Positions 33,090-44,812 of a stretch of 64,000 nucleotides of DNA are shown piece after piece; within the stretch, counting starts at the first letter, position 1, and each line of letters opens with the position of its first letter. The DNA comes from Protopterus annectens (Eukaryota; Chordata; Ceratodontiformes; Protopteridae). Location: positions 1,013,076,988 to 1,013,140,987 of the forward strand of contig NC_056726.1 in the NCBI RefSeq assembly GCF_019279795.1, read 5' to 3'. The notes below the pieces were generated by a model. It did not search any database and had not been told where the DNA came from. It saw only the letters and a program-made list of their open reading frames with translations. The translations under genes and the position numbers were made by a program.

Positions 33090-35480
33090 ATGCTCCTACA
33101 CTGCATTTGTTATTAATCAGGATTATTGTAAAATGTTTCAACATGGTCTACCTTTTGTACCTGCAAGAAGATGTGAGGTGGCTGAAACTATTATTGATTT
33201 GAAACTTTCCTTAAGAAAAGTGGATTTAGCCCTATGGTTTTCCAAAAACAACTCTGAGACTTTACAGTGAGTGGTGTGATTCACAGGTGTAGTACCTTCA
33301 ACCGCCTATTGCACTCAATTTTATAACCTTTTGGTAAAATATGTGAAAATGACTTGAGAAAAATTGGTGAGACAAAATATAAAGGCAATAAATATAATAT
33401 TTCTAATTAAGAGAGAACTTTTTTGGATGCTATTTGTGCAGATAAAAAATTAGACTTATGAAGTCAGACAAAGGGGTTGGATTGGTAGAAATGGAATACA
33501 TTTGATTATGTTGGGAAGATGTACAGTATATTGAATAGTGACACATATACTGAAGTCTCCAGAAATTAGATCAATATAATATATGTACAAATAAAAATAT
33601 GTTGTATTTATTCAGACAGGGCTGCATTAATAGATTCATGGGCATTCACTAGGCTAAAAACTACAGTATATGAATATTTGAAAATAGAAAAAAACATTGA
33701 TCCCTAATAATTTTGGTACACACAAAATACACAAGGACCTCTTTATTTATTTATTTATTGTTGACCAGGTTAGTCCCACTAAATTAGTGGTCTCTTTATT
33801 TATACTGCTAAGGTAAATTTGGGCTGGGTATCAGAGAACTTCACCTACTCTTTTCAATAGGTACTATGAGATCTTTAACATCTACCAGAGCTTCTAGCAA
33901 CTCAAGCAGATGGGACTTTGGTTTAACATTTCATCTGAAGGATGACACAGTCAGGAGTGCAGTCCCCGCCCCTCTTATGTTTCAGTGCAGTGTCAGAAAT
34001 TGATCTACCTGGTGTGGGAATAGAACCCACAGCCATCTGCACAAAGGTGAGTGTGCTACCTGTTGTGCCATAGACACTTTACAATTGATTAGCCATTAGG
34101 TCTTTAATTCCACTTAAAGGGTTTAGCTCAAAAGCTCTAGAGTCCAAATGACCCTTGAAGTGGTGCTGAAAAAAGTCATTACTGGACTGTTGTTTTTCAG
34201 CAATCAATCTACCTGGTGTGGGAATAGAATTGACAGCTTTCTGTACCAAAGGCAAGTTTACTACCTTTTGTGTCTCTGATACGTCTCATGCCACTGGCAT
34301 GGCCCCTAGTGCCACACATCCATGCCTGGTCTTCCAGCTCGTCTACTACCCCTCCCCCCCCCGACTTGTTCTGATATTGCTGGAGCCAGTCGTGCATTAT
34401 AAGTGTTTCCTGGGGTTCAACCTTCTCTGTCCTGGGAAGGGTTTCTTTATATGTCCTACTCACATCTCTGTCCAAACTCCCACATTTATGGCTTACATTC
34501 AAGGGCAACTTCCTTTTTTGAGCCATGCCAACCACCCAGGACTGTTTCAGCAATCCCTTCCTGTAGCTTCCTCAGTTGCCTGATCTGCTAATTGAACCCT
34601 GGTCAGCTAGGTAGTAGTCAGGGATGTATCCCTCTATGCACCAGAGTGGCTACACATGGATCTCTTTAATCACTCATTAAGGCCAGAAGTAGAATTAGTA
34701 GGGTCTAAAACATATCATATTGCAAAATTTATTGAATAAAAACAGAAAAGTGTATGTGGGCATTTTTAATATTTACTGAAAGATCTGTGGGACTTTTTGA
34801 AACAAAGTAAAAGGATTTGTTTTGTGATAATATTATCTTTGTTACTGTTGATGTCCAAGATGTTTTTGGGTTGTCACACATGTCACAGGTCTTCATGACA
34901 TATTATTATTGGCCAAGTCCAATCTTTCCACCTGGGATATTAATATTTTGTGTCAACTTATGGAAATAGTTGTAGGGAACAAATATATATTCTTTGAGAG
35001 TGAAAACCTTCATTAAGACTAAGAGCATAATGATGGAGGTTGCTTGTGTCCCTATCTTTGCCAACTGGTTATGGCCCAATGGAAGAGGTCATTTTTATTC
35101 AACTCTGAATTCAGTAAGTGTTAGAATATGTATGTGAGAGTTTTAGATGATATCTTTTGGACAGATATATTGGAATATTTGAACAAATTTATTGGATGTA
35201 TTAACACATCCACTGATATTTTTTCAGATTTACATTTAGTCATTCTGAGCAAAACATAAGTTACTTGGATGTTGAAATAACTAAGGATGGGAACTATAGA
35301 CGTTTTTACTGTAATTTGTTTCAAAGCACCACATATTTGAACTTGCTATTACTTCAAAAGAAAACATTAGTCAAAGGACAAATGGTGAGAATAGCTAGGA
35401 CGGCCTCAAAAAATGACTTTCATAGAGAAATGGACAAATTTTGAAGGTATGCTTTACAAAAGAGGGTGACCAGTATCACT
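33090..35480 (+). pseudogene. Degenerate Penelope-like retroelement (RT), split by a SINE composite
   Basis: With many frame changes, plus-strand translation shows blocks in the order expected for Penelope-like RT. At 33,120-33,240 is a 'GLPFVPARRCEV..TIIDLKLSLRK' block, and at ~33,700-33,735 'FGTHKIHKD' (the PKIHK block). After the insert come 'YLLKDLWDFLKQ' (~34,770-34,800), a 'LDDIFW' block (~35,140) and 'YLDVEITKDGNYRRF' (~35,262-35,305), then 'KGQMVRIARTASKNDFHRE' (~35,370-35,425). The GIY-YIG nuclease was not found. The call rests on motif order and not on a single open frame. Confidence 0.6.
33746..34657 (-). mobile_element. SINE composite inserted in the Penelope-like relic
   Basis: The minus-strand element ends in a TAAATAAATAAA tail (33,741-33,758) with an L2-like 'ccaataaa..ggactaacctgg' end. 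It includes the long tRNA-headed SINE body also seen at 11,268 and 12,098 ('ccacaccaggtagatcaatt', box B-like 'gtgggttctattcccacacc'). The head motif recurs near 34,204-34,255. It then extends to about 34,657 with GC-richer sequence I do not recognise. Near-exact 11-bp duplications (ggacctcttta 33,735-33,745; ggatctcttta 34,658-34,668) bound the whole block, so it entered as one unit or as nested units. Confidence 0.7.
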
Positions 35481-35955
35481 GGTTAGGGGTTTTTCTGATG
35501 AAGTAGTAGAAAAGAGTCAATGTTTTTATAACCCCCCTTTTAGGAAATATGATGGTCTGATTACAAACCAACAGCTGAAATAAAATTATTTCTGGTTTAA
35601 AAGCCTGCATTTGTGCTTGTTTCCCACCTTTCCTGTTACTGTCTAGTCCAGATATAGATTTTCTGTATCCAGGACTGTTTGCAAGCTTCTGAGACCCACC
35701 AAGCCTTTTTGTGTTGGAGGGAAGCCTTCTAGCTTATCAGTGGGAGTGGTAAGCACTATGTAGCCTATCTACTACAAGAGGAGGTGTTTGTGGCCCAAAA
35801 ATTGTAGTTTATTAGCTGTTTGGGCAGTTTTTCCACCCCCTTCAACTTTCTGGTTTAAAAGCCCGCATTTGCGTGGCTTTCCACTTGTTTAAGCTCCGCA
35901 GATCCAGTTTTGGCATGCTGCAGACTGCAAGAGCATCAGAAAGGGGAAAGAGATA

Positions 35956-36383
35956 TAAAATAAAACACCAAACGAAGAAGATGCACCACCAGGTAATACT
36001 TTAATCCTGGTACCTCGGCCTTTTGCCAAGTTTAAGGGATAATTATTGCACAAAAAACAGCACCTTAAATATCATGCAAAATAGACTAATAAACAATTAA
36101 ATGCCTCAAATAACATATTAATTAAACACCTTGGTAACACAACCTAATTCAAATGTCCCTATCAGAATTCTCAGAGCTAAAATAGCAGTAAAAGAGGGGA
36201 AAAAATCCTAAATCACAATTTATATACCACAATATACCTATGTGGATATATAACTGTTACCAAGGTGTTTAATTATTTAAACTTATTAAAATAAGGATTA
36301 AAGTATTTCCTGGTGGTGCATCTTCTTTGTTTGGTGTTTTATTTTATACATTTTTGTCACTTTGGTTTCATTGGTTATATTAC
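35956..36383. mobile_element. 428-bp insert with 54-bp inverted repeats
   Basis: Exact 12-bp direct repeats gggaaagagata flank it (35,944-35,955 and 36,384-36,395). Inside, 54-bp inverted arms lie at 35,955-36,008 and 36,294-36,347 with two mismatches. The right arm sits 36 bp inside the end. A second, exact 19-bp inverted repeat is nested within (36,120-36,138 and 36,256-36,274, 'aattaaacaccttggtaac'). No coding capacity. It looks like a foldback or MITE-type element; the long target duplication and asymmetric right end are unusual for a cut-and-paste element. Confidence 0.8.
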
Positions 36384-37113
36384 GGGAAAGAGATACTCTA
36401 AGTGCCTCCATTTTGATCTTTTTCCTAATTTACTGCTTTTTGCACTTGTTTTTAGTCATTTTTTTAATTTAGTTGCATTTATTTAAATTGTATTTGCTTT
36501 AATATTGTTACATACTCAAGTGTGCTAGCTTGCATTGCATTTGAATTGCTTTTACTGCTGTATTAGCTGCTTTTCTGTAAAAAAAAAAAAAGTTCTAAGC
36601 TTGTTTCCCACCTTTTCTGTAACTACTCTAGTAGAGATATGGATTTGCTGTATCCGGTACTGTCTGTAAGCTTCCGAGCCCCCCCAAGCCTTTCTGTGTT
36701 GAAGGGAAGCCTTCTAGCTTATCAGTGGGAGTGGAAAGCACTAGGTAACCTATATACCACAAGATGAGTGGTTTCTGGCCCAGAAATTGTAGCTTATTGG
36801 CTGTTTGGGCAGTTTTTTCATCCCTTTCAACATTCTAGTTTAAAAGCCTGTGTTTGCGCGGGTTTGCACTTGTTTAAGCTCTGCACTGTGGCGCCGAGCA
36901 GAGGTAAACTATTACTGGTGACAAAAAGTCTGCTCTTCAGTTTTCCTTTAGATCTTGCTAGCTCTTTTTCTCTTGCACTTCAAGTAGCTCAATCACTTTG
37001 CACTTCAACAAGTTTTTGTAGCAATTATTGCAGCAAACCTAAGTGCCATCAGCACTAGTCATTCTTCACGGAAATAGCTCCAGTACTTAGTAGTTACGAC
37101 CACACCTCCTGGC

Positions 37114-38105
37114 ATGATTAAAGGGCAGTTCCCTGTGCTTTCTCCTATTAACTTGGTGCACTCGGGCATTTTCAGGCAGTGTCGCAACTACCTCATGTAC
37201 ACAGACAACCCTCACCTCTTACCTCACAGCACTCAGACTTGTGAGAGATGCCCTTATATCACCAAATTAGAAGCTATGCACTCTCCAGCCAAGATTGGAC
37301 TAGGCTGGTCAAGAGGAGAAGGTCATCACCTTCACCACACCACATGAAACACATAGCCCTCCAGAACACCCACCATCACAGCTGTCACATAAAAACACAA
37401 ACCACACACTCACCTTTGTGGAGGCTGTCAACAGAAATTTTACCCAAACAGCAGAGACCTCCAAGACAGAAATGCACTTGACCACCACAACACAGCACAA
37501 ACCACAGGACAGATAGCTCACCTCCACAGTGTGCCCCTCAACCTAAGCCCATAAGGCTAAACACCTTGCCCAATACACTAATCATTGGTGACTCAATAGT
37601 GAGACACACAGATGTCCCACTCACTAGGTTGATTAAGGAGAAGGTAAAAGTCAGCTGTCTATCAGGTGCCAGAATCTGACACATAACACATGCACGCAAG
37701 TTACTCCACAACAAGTACAAGTATGACTCTGTTATTGTCCATGTGGGTGTGAATGACCTGAGATGCACCTCCTTGGACTACATGAAAAGAGGCATGGTGG
37801 AACTCTTGGATTATGTAGCCCAGGAAGGTATAACCCTAGCCCTGAGCAGTATCCTACCATCACCCAGAATGATACCACAGTACAAACAACAAATGATTGA
37901 CTTCAACAACTGGCTAAGTTTCTGGTGTCATTCTAAAGGGATCCAGTATCTGTCTGCTTGGGATGACATGACTGACAGAACTCGATGCTTTGCCAAAGAT
38001 AGCCTGCATCTGTCACTCCTGGGTTTCTGGATACTGACTAAGGCTCTTGTCAACCCTATAGTGCCTTTTTTAGGCAGTGTTCCAAAGACCAAATTACCAC
38101 TGTAA
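37114..38105 (+). pseudogene. CR1 ORF1 remnant (second copy)
   Basis: ATG 37,114 gives an N-terminus with the CX2C pair 'CERC' and homology to 18,216 onward. Frame changes follow near 37,320. The esterase part keeps 'IIGDS' (~37,583), 'GVNDL' (37,746) and the Asp-His block 'DSLHLSLLG' (~38,000). The latter is in frame through the stop at 38,103, so this copy preserves the C-terminus lost by frameshift in the first copy. Confidence 0.85.
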
Positions 38106-38119
38106 CAGCTATAAATAAA

Positions 38120-40915
38120 TGCACTCTGAGGGTCATGATGCTCAGTGCTAGAAGTCTAAATCTCAAGATGCACTTGCTCGAAGCACTCCTCAAAATGGAG
38201 AACATAGACATTTGTGCTGTTATGGAGAGCTGGTTTAAAGTGGCAGAAAGCACCCCTGCACTACCAGGCTATAACTCATTCCACAACTTTTGGCACTGAA
38301 ACATGGACCGAAGCTTCAAAGATGGTGGTGTCTCCATATTCATAACAGATATGCACACCTCCAGACTAGTAGCCCAGCATAACACATCTGAGATACTTCA
38401 GGTACAACTAACATTGGGTAAGATGGCGATCCAGGTCATAGCCTGTATAGGTCCCCAACCTCACTCCACATTCCTAAACACCCTGGAATCTTTCAAGGTC
38501 CAATCTAACACTCTCATACGAGGAGACTTCAACTACCCCTCCATCAACTGGGAAAACTACTCAAGCACCAATACACTGACCCAAAGCTTCCTGGAATTAA
38601 TCAATTCCAATGCCCTAGACCATCTCATTCTGACCCCTACTAGAGGAAGCAACATCCTTGACATGGTTATTACTAACATGGGTGATCTTTGCTCTGCACC
38701 AATTGTCAATCCCTCCCTGGTCAGATCTAACCATAAACTAATCACCATGGAAATCCACATCTCACCCACACCCTCCCGCAAAGGTAACCACGTTGAAAAA
38801 CTTCTCCAAAGCTGACTTTGGGCTCCTAAAAGCAGAGGTGGTTAACTTCACGGCACCCATGCCAATGGAAAATAGCTGCATGACTGCCAAATCATACACC
38901 AATGCACTGTACAAACATGTACATAAATGCATGGAACTAGCCATACCCAACAGAACCAAGACTCACTCCTCCAAAAAAAGGAAGACAATCCAGTGGTTCC
39001 TCTGCCATTAATAAACTCTACAACAGAAGGAAGAAACTGTTGCAGAAAAAGATGAAGTCCCATGACTGAAAAAACTCCCTTATTAGTCTCAACAAAAAGT
39101 TTAGATCCCTCATCAAATCCTCTAAAGCCAGCTAGGAAGGCAGAATTGCAGCAGACACTAAAAACAATCACAAAGCCTTCTATAGTTATATCAAGAACCT
39201 CCATGGCAATACCCAGATTTGCTCTGAGTTACTGCACAATGGTACCTGCTATACACAGCCAACAGATATTGCCAACATACTGGTCGACAGATTCAGTGCC
39301 AACTTTACCCCTCCCTCCTCCCCTAAAGGACCAATCACAATACTGGAAGAATGCCAGACACCCAGCATTACTGCAGTACAGTTTAAAGCTGCATTGTCCA
39401 AGGCCAAGAATACAGCTTCCATGGAACCAGATAATATCCCTGGCTGTTTTCTACATGAACTACAATGTGAACTGGTACAACATCTGTGTGCCCTGTTCAG
39501 TCATAGCCTCACCTCAGGCTTTGTCCCTACTGAATGGCACACTGCTACAATCAACCCTCTCCATAAATGGAGAGTGACAAGAGACTCTGGGAATTATGTT
39601 CCCATTAGCCTGATGAGTCTGATATGTAAAGCTATGGAGCACATCATCATGGACCTGATTAACAAAGATATAGAAAATCTCCAAACTCTAGACCCCACAC
39701 AATTTGGCTTTGTGAAAGGGAGATCATGCCTGCTCAACCTGGTTGACTTCTTTGAGTCAGTCACCAGGGCTGTGGATGAAGGTAAAGCAGTGCATACAGC
39801 CTACCTTGATCTGGCCAAGGCCTTTGATACCATTCCTCATTTGGGAATTATTGATAAACTCACCAAACTAGGCATCAACCCTTATATCACTAAGTGGGTT
39901 ACAAACTGGCTCACAGATGAACAGTGTGAAAGTAGCAGACTCCAAGTCAGATTGCCAACCAGTCACGAGTGGAGTCCCACAGGGATAAGTCCTGGTTCCT
40001 CTCCTGTTCGGCATCTACTTCTCAGAAGTCCAGGTCAACACAAAGGGACTCTAGCTGACCAAGTTCACAGATGACTGCAAGCTGGTAGCCATTATTAACT
40101 CCCCAAGTGATGCAGACATCCTACAGAAAGGCCTCACTGAGATCAGTGACTGGTGTCGAAACCATGGCCTTAAGCTTAACGCCAAAAAATGCGTTGTCAT
40201 CCCCTTTGGTAAAAACTCAGTTGCCACTAATTGCCACATCGATGGAAGCCCACTGAACACTAAAGGCATTATAAGATATCTGGGGATGCAGACTGACAGC
40301 AACCTCTCCTTAGATCACCACATTGCCACTGTGGTCAGAAAGTCCTTCTATGTGGCACATCTCATTACCAAGGGTTTTGCATCCAGGAAGAAAGAGGTCA
40401 TCGTCTCTCTCTACTCTTTCCTCATTAGACCAATCATTGACTATAATGCTCCATTTGGCATGTACCTCACTAGACACCTGCAACAGCTGGAAAGGCCACA
40501 GAAGTACCTCATGAAGAGGATCCTAGGCATTAAATACATGTCCTACACAGACAGACTCAAAAGACTCCAGTTATTCTCCGTCTCATATTCCCTACTTAGA
40601 GGTGATCTCTGCTTGACTTACAAATCCATGTCTGACCCAGTTCTGCTAAAAATGGTACAACTAAAGAAATTCCAATCCCTCTGCACAACACGCTCCAGTG
40701 ACCACAACCTCATTACCACAATCAACAGAACATGCTGGAGGGACAGGTTCCTCACCCAGAGACTACCCATGCTCAGGGGTAGAGTTCCCATACATGTCAA
40801 GCAGAGCACCTTGCTCTCCACCTTCAATAGAAATCTTGATGAGTGGATGGGAAATAGAAAGTTCACCCCAGGAATCACTCCAGTGGCTCTACTTGATAGA
40901 GGCACCGGGAACTAA
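38120..40915 (+). pseudogene. CR1 ORF2 (second copy), endonuclease and RT, multiply frameshifted
   Basis: Segments in successive frames are 38,303-38,815 (endonuclease with 'RGDFNYP' and 'RGSNILDMVIT'), 38,793-39,011 (linker), 39,394-40,074 (RT start through 'AYLDLAKAFDT') and 40,286-40,915 (RT C-terminal and thumb to TAA). The endonuclease SDH block reads 'SNHK', so a metal- or substrate-binding Asp is replaced. An FTDD-type triplet context replaces FADD near 40,065-40,076. Inactive. Confidence 0.88.
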
Positions 40916-41012
40916 TGTCAGGCGGCACGATGCCGGGGCACTTCTGTGGTCTAGGCTTGTAAAGGCTCCAGGGCCATTAGCCTAGTACACAACTATGAAC
41001 CTATAATAGAAG

Positions 41013-41885
41013 CATGGTTTTGACCTATAGTATTGATTCCAAGAATGTAAAAAGAGTTATTAGGAATAAAATGGGATTTTATAATGCAGAGTGAGACTAT
41101 GGATATAAAATTAGAGATTCCCACATTTTGAAACAATATAACTGAAATAAAGGGGATTTTTAACACACAACTATAGCAGAAATATGGAAGGTTCATATAA
41201 ATATAAATATTTCTAACCTACCCAGCTTTAAATGCTCCCTAAAAGAGTACTTTACAAAATCTTGGACCTGCTCCTGTGCCAATCCTGGCTGAACATGCCA
41301 CACTTTACTTACCCCTTCAGCCTAAATCATTCCTCACAACCCTATATGGCCTACTCTACTCCTTTCTTTGTTTTTTCCATTACCTTACCATATCCACTTT
41401 TTCTCTGCAGACGTTTCTTCTACCTCTTTCTCTTTCCTCCCTACTCACCTAAGCTACCTGAAGATACCCCACCCTGTACTCTTCATATAATCTCCTTCTC
41501 TCCATCCTTCTTCCTTCTATAACCATAAAATGAACACCATCTCTCTTACTCAGACCACTCAATTTCCCCTCACTGGCTCTAATCATGTAATCTTTAATGC
41601 CTCTTTAAATATTGTCTTTAGAATTGCCAAATAGCAGCAATTCCCAAAACAGGGTAGTCAACTAAAAAGTAGAAATAACACGACCACTGCTTCAAGACAC
41701 CAGCAACCACACCAAGCCTTGGAAGTAAATCTTTTAATACCGATTGTATTAGAATTGCCTCAGGTCTCTTTTATCACTTACTAATCTATGTAACAAATAC
41801 TATGACTATTGAGTTCCTCACATATTTTCTCCAACTCACGTTACTGTTTTTCAGTCTACTCTACTATGAAGCATATGTTCTTTTT
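41013..41885. other. Non-coding AT/pyrimidine-rich DNA, nothing recognised
   Basis: A C/T-rich stretch at 41,330-41,520 gives a serine/proline-rich open frame (41,232-41,522) without any recognised motif. No repeat ends were seen. Confidence 0.4.
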
Positions 41886-42512
41886 GGGTCTAGATATAAA
41901 CATCAAGTTTCAAAACTTGAATTTTATATCGAACCCTATTTATGAAAGTGAAAATATCGGGCGAGAAACCAAATTTTTACTAGGGAAAGAATTTGGTTGT
42001 CTGTTTCTATTGCTGCGGTATTTTCAGCGCTGTGGTGCAAAGTTGTGGGTCGGGTGCAGGTAAGTGTGCGATTGAGTGCGGGGTTAGTTTAGTTAGGTTA
42101 GGGTGCGTTGACATGAGGGTTAGGTGGGTTAGGTGAGTTAGGGTTAGGGAGGGGGTCAGGTAAGTGCATTTGTGTGGACGGAAGGTTAGGTGTGGTGTTA
42201 GGCTTGGTAAGGCGCGAGGTGAGGTGAGTCATAGTGATGGACCTTAGGATTAGGGTTTGGGTTAAGGTAAGTGGATAGTTAGTGGTGTGTGTATAGTTTA
42301 GTGTAGAGTTAGGTGTAAGATTTTAGGTGTATGTGTGTGGATTACTGTTTGTTTGGTGTGCTTGTGTTGTGTGTATGTGTTTTGGAACAGCAAACTTTTT
42401 CCCTAGGAAAACATTTGCTGTTCTGTAAGTTCGATGTTTTCAGCTTTCGCTGAATAGGGTTCAATATTAGAACATTTGAAGTTTTGAAACGTCAATGTTC
42501 TAATATAGACCC
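41886..42512. mobile_element. Foldback-type element FB-1, 627 bp
   Basis: The left end is 'gggtctagatataaacatca' and the right end is the reverse complement of 'gggtctatattagaacattg', with arm similarity continuing for about 70 bp (including a 'gaaccctatt' block on both sides). Possible 9-bp flanks gttcttttt and attcctttt match 7 of 9. The interior (42,050-42,260) is G-rich with several TTAGGG- and GGTTAG-like words. No open frame is specific to it. It shares termini with the elements at 48,367 and 61,095. Confidence 0.75.
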
Positions 42513-42544
42513 ATTCCTTTTTTTCTCATTACAACATTTTTTTA

Positions 42545-42725
42545 ACTCTTATGTTTTGTAGTGTAACATGATACTTTGAGATTTAAAATATTGCTAATTG
42601 ATTTTTGTAAGATTGTGATTGCGGAACTTTTCTCCCTGGGCCTCCACTGAAAATGGACACTTTCTGGCCCATAAGGCCTTTTCTGGTAAACATATGTCAA
42701 CTAACTAACTAAACAAATAAATAAA
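42545..42725 (+). mobile_element. L2-type LINE 3' tail
   Basis: It reads 'cttttctccctgggcctcca' then 'ctgaaaatggac', 'cttttctggtaaacatatg' and an AAATAAATAAA tail, the standard L2-like end of this window. Confidence 0.75.
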
Positions 42726-43057
42726 GTAAATGTAGGATGTGTGGATAATGTTCTACTATTGCTATAGGCAAAACTGCCAGAGTTGATGGTTTTAGCAAAA
42801 CCAATGCTAATGTTAGAACCGCTCTTCTATTTATATAAGAAAAATGGAGTCAGTGCCTAGGAGCATATTTATGAGCATCTGTATGGTATTAATTAAGAGA
42901 AAAAAAATGTAATAATACTTTATAATTTGTGTGATTATAAATGGATGCATGGATAAGAAATGAATTGTTCATAAGAAATCTGCTACTAAGATAAAAGCAC
43001 TTAACTCTAGACAATAAAGTGCTGTGTGGTTTTGCAGTACATGGTATTATACTTTGT
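42726..43057. other. Non-coding DNA, nothing recognised
   Basis: No motif or repeat was found before the CR1 octamers at 43,063. Confidence 0.35.
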
Positions 43058-43338
43058 TCTTCATAGGTTCATAGGTTCATAGGTGTATACTAAACTGACG
43101 ACTACTAGGGCCATATAAGCCTAGCTGTGCAACCCAAATGTGAACAAAAATTTGATTTATAAGGAGTGATTTACTGACTGCCTCTGTCTATCAGAGACAT
43201 AGGCTCTAGATGAGGGGTGCACATTCAATTACCCATCCATTGGTCCAAGTTGCACTTAAAGAGGAATAGGAAGGAACCCTGCTTCACATGGATGGGGAGC
43301 CTGTTCCAGAGAATGGGAATTCCCTGAAAACATATTTA
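43058..43338 (-). mobile_element. Short CR1 3' end
   Basis: It begins with the octamers 'cataggttcataggttcata' (43,063-43,082), then the 'ggccatataagcctagc' tail and ~200 bp of 3' coding remnants ('gagcctgttccagagaatgg'). 5'-truncated at about 43,338, where another CR1 tail begins. Confidence 0.88.
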
Positions 43339-43760
43339 TAGGTTCATAGGTTCATAGGTTTATACTAGGCTATCTGCCCTAAGGCATTTATAAGCCTAGT
43401 TATATGAAAAATACTGTGCCCATTAGTTTGTTGTGCCTCTGTCCAGCAGTGACACAGAGATGATTTCTCCCATCCACAGGTCAAGATTTCTCTTGAACAG
43501 AGCCAGCGAGGTGCTCTGCCTCACATGGACCGGGATTTTATTCCACAGCATAGGGAGTCTCTGAGTGATAAATCTATCCCTCCAGCACATCCTATTTATA
43601 TCCGTATAAGGTTTAAGTCGCTTGCTCTAGTGGTTTTGGTGGATTTGGATTTTGAGGTGGAGCATGTCCATTAATTCGGGACATGGCCTTGTATGTCAGG
43701 CACGTCACCTCTGAGCAGACGGTATGCGACTGAATAGAGCTGGAGTTTCTTCAATCTGGC
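43339..43760 (-). mobile_element. CR1 3' end, 5'-truncated
   Basis: It starts with 'ggttcataggttcataggtt' and 'ctaggctatctgccctaagg' and continues into the C-terminal ORF2. It ends near 43,760, where the 'tctctccagca' segment recurs, so another CR1 piece follows. Confidence 0.85.
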
Positions 43761-44812
43761 AGCATATGATCTCTCCAGCATGTACTATTTATATCACAAA
43801 CAAAATTGAGGTATTTTAATCTAGTAGTTCTCATTCTGTTCATTTTACAGCTGTACAAAACATTCATCAAAATAAGGTCCAGGGATGGTTTGTATAGCAG
43901 ACAAACATCACCTCTCAGAAGTCTGTATGATACTGAGCGAAGAGACAGGGCTTTGAGGTGATCAGTGTAGGACACTGTGTTTACACCCTGTATTCTTTTT
44001 ATAAGAAACCTTTGTTGATATTCCATTTGCTGTGTGTGTGTGTCAGGTATATACTGAAGGGTACATTATTCTCTAAGATGGGTCTGATGAGGCTGTGTAC
44101 AGTGGTATGATGACATCTTTGGACCTATATGTTATTCCCTTGGTTGTAAGTTGAGCTACATAGAAGGATTTTTTATTATCTCGGACACATGTTGGTCAAA
44201 GACTAGATTACTATCTACATGTGTTGCCAGATCCCTGACTAGTGAATCAGCTTTTAGGGAATGTTTTATTGATGAAGTATTTATTCAAGGTGGCTGATTT
44301 CCCAGAAGGTAGTACAATGCATTTCTTTGTATTGATTTCAAAGCCATGGCTTTGTCAACAAGTGTTTGTTTACGTTAGAAATTCCTGTATGGTGTTCTTG
44401 TCTTGGGGGAATTCTATGACTGCACGCAGTTTGCAATTATCTGAGAACTAAGTTAGCCAGAAATCTTTGGCATTGGTTTTAACATCCGAGATGTAGATGC
44501 CAAAGAGGAGTGAGTCTATCACAGGGCCTTGTAGAACTTCACTGGTGACCAGTCTCTTTGTGAAGGTGGTGTTACCAATTCTAACATTCTAAGTCCTGTC
44601 AGTGAGCCAGCTAGCTTTCCAGCATGTTATAATGGGGTTTATACCTAGTTCCTTAAGTTTGTTGACAATGCCTAATTGGGTTATTGTATCAAATGCTTTA
44701 GCCAGATCTAGGTTGGGAGTATGCAACATTTTCCCCTCATCTACTGCCTTAGTAACCTTTTCAAAGTCCACCAGATTCAGTAAGTATGCTGTAATATTTC
44801 CCAACACCTACC
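43761..44812 (-). mobile_element. CR1 RT fragment
   Basis: Minus-strand frames at 43,751-44,026 and 44,589-44,807 show CR1 C-terminal and RT blocks ('YRLLRGDVCL', 'NLVDFEKVTKAVDEGK', 'NLDLAKAFDTI'). One or more small deletions are evident ('FFEKV' reduced to 'FEKV'). It ends at about 44,812 against the L2 LINE. Confidence 0.85.

Larger units (their letters stand above)
35590..41012 (+). mobile_element. Second near-full-length CR1-type LINE, more decayed
   Basis: It has two 5'UTR monomers (35,590-35,940 and about 36,396-36,900, separated by a 428-bp foldback insert), ORF1 remnants, a full-span ORF2 with many frame changes, and a CR1 tail ending 'aacctata' near 41,010. Its 5'UTR repeats the phrase 'agtgggagtggtaagcact' and resembles the monomers of the copy at 16,757. 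Protein similarity to that copy is high in the RT but clearly lower than within-family young copies. Confidence 0.9.

Noticed and set aside
34218-34583. 121-codon ATG frame as a possible host gene
   Set aside because: It lies within a SINE composite bounded by target duplications, has no recognised motif, and the opposite strand is equally open.
36008-36030. Possible U2 snRNA 5' end ('cctcggccttttgccaag')
   Set aside because: Only about 12 consecutive bases match U2, the following bases diverge, and the segment lies inside a foldback insert; chance or a tiny capture cannot be separated.
41232-41522. 96-codon serine/proline-rich frame as a gene
   Set aside because: It is a pyrimidine-rich low-complexity stretch with no domain.
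42050-42300. Interstitial telomere array
   Set aside because: TTAGGG words are scattered and mixed with other G-rich words, not tandem, and lie inside a foldback element.
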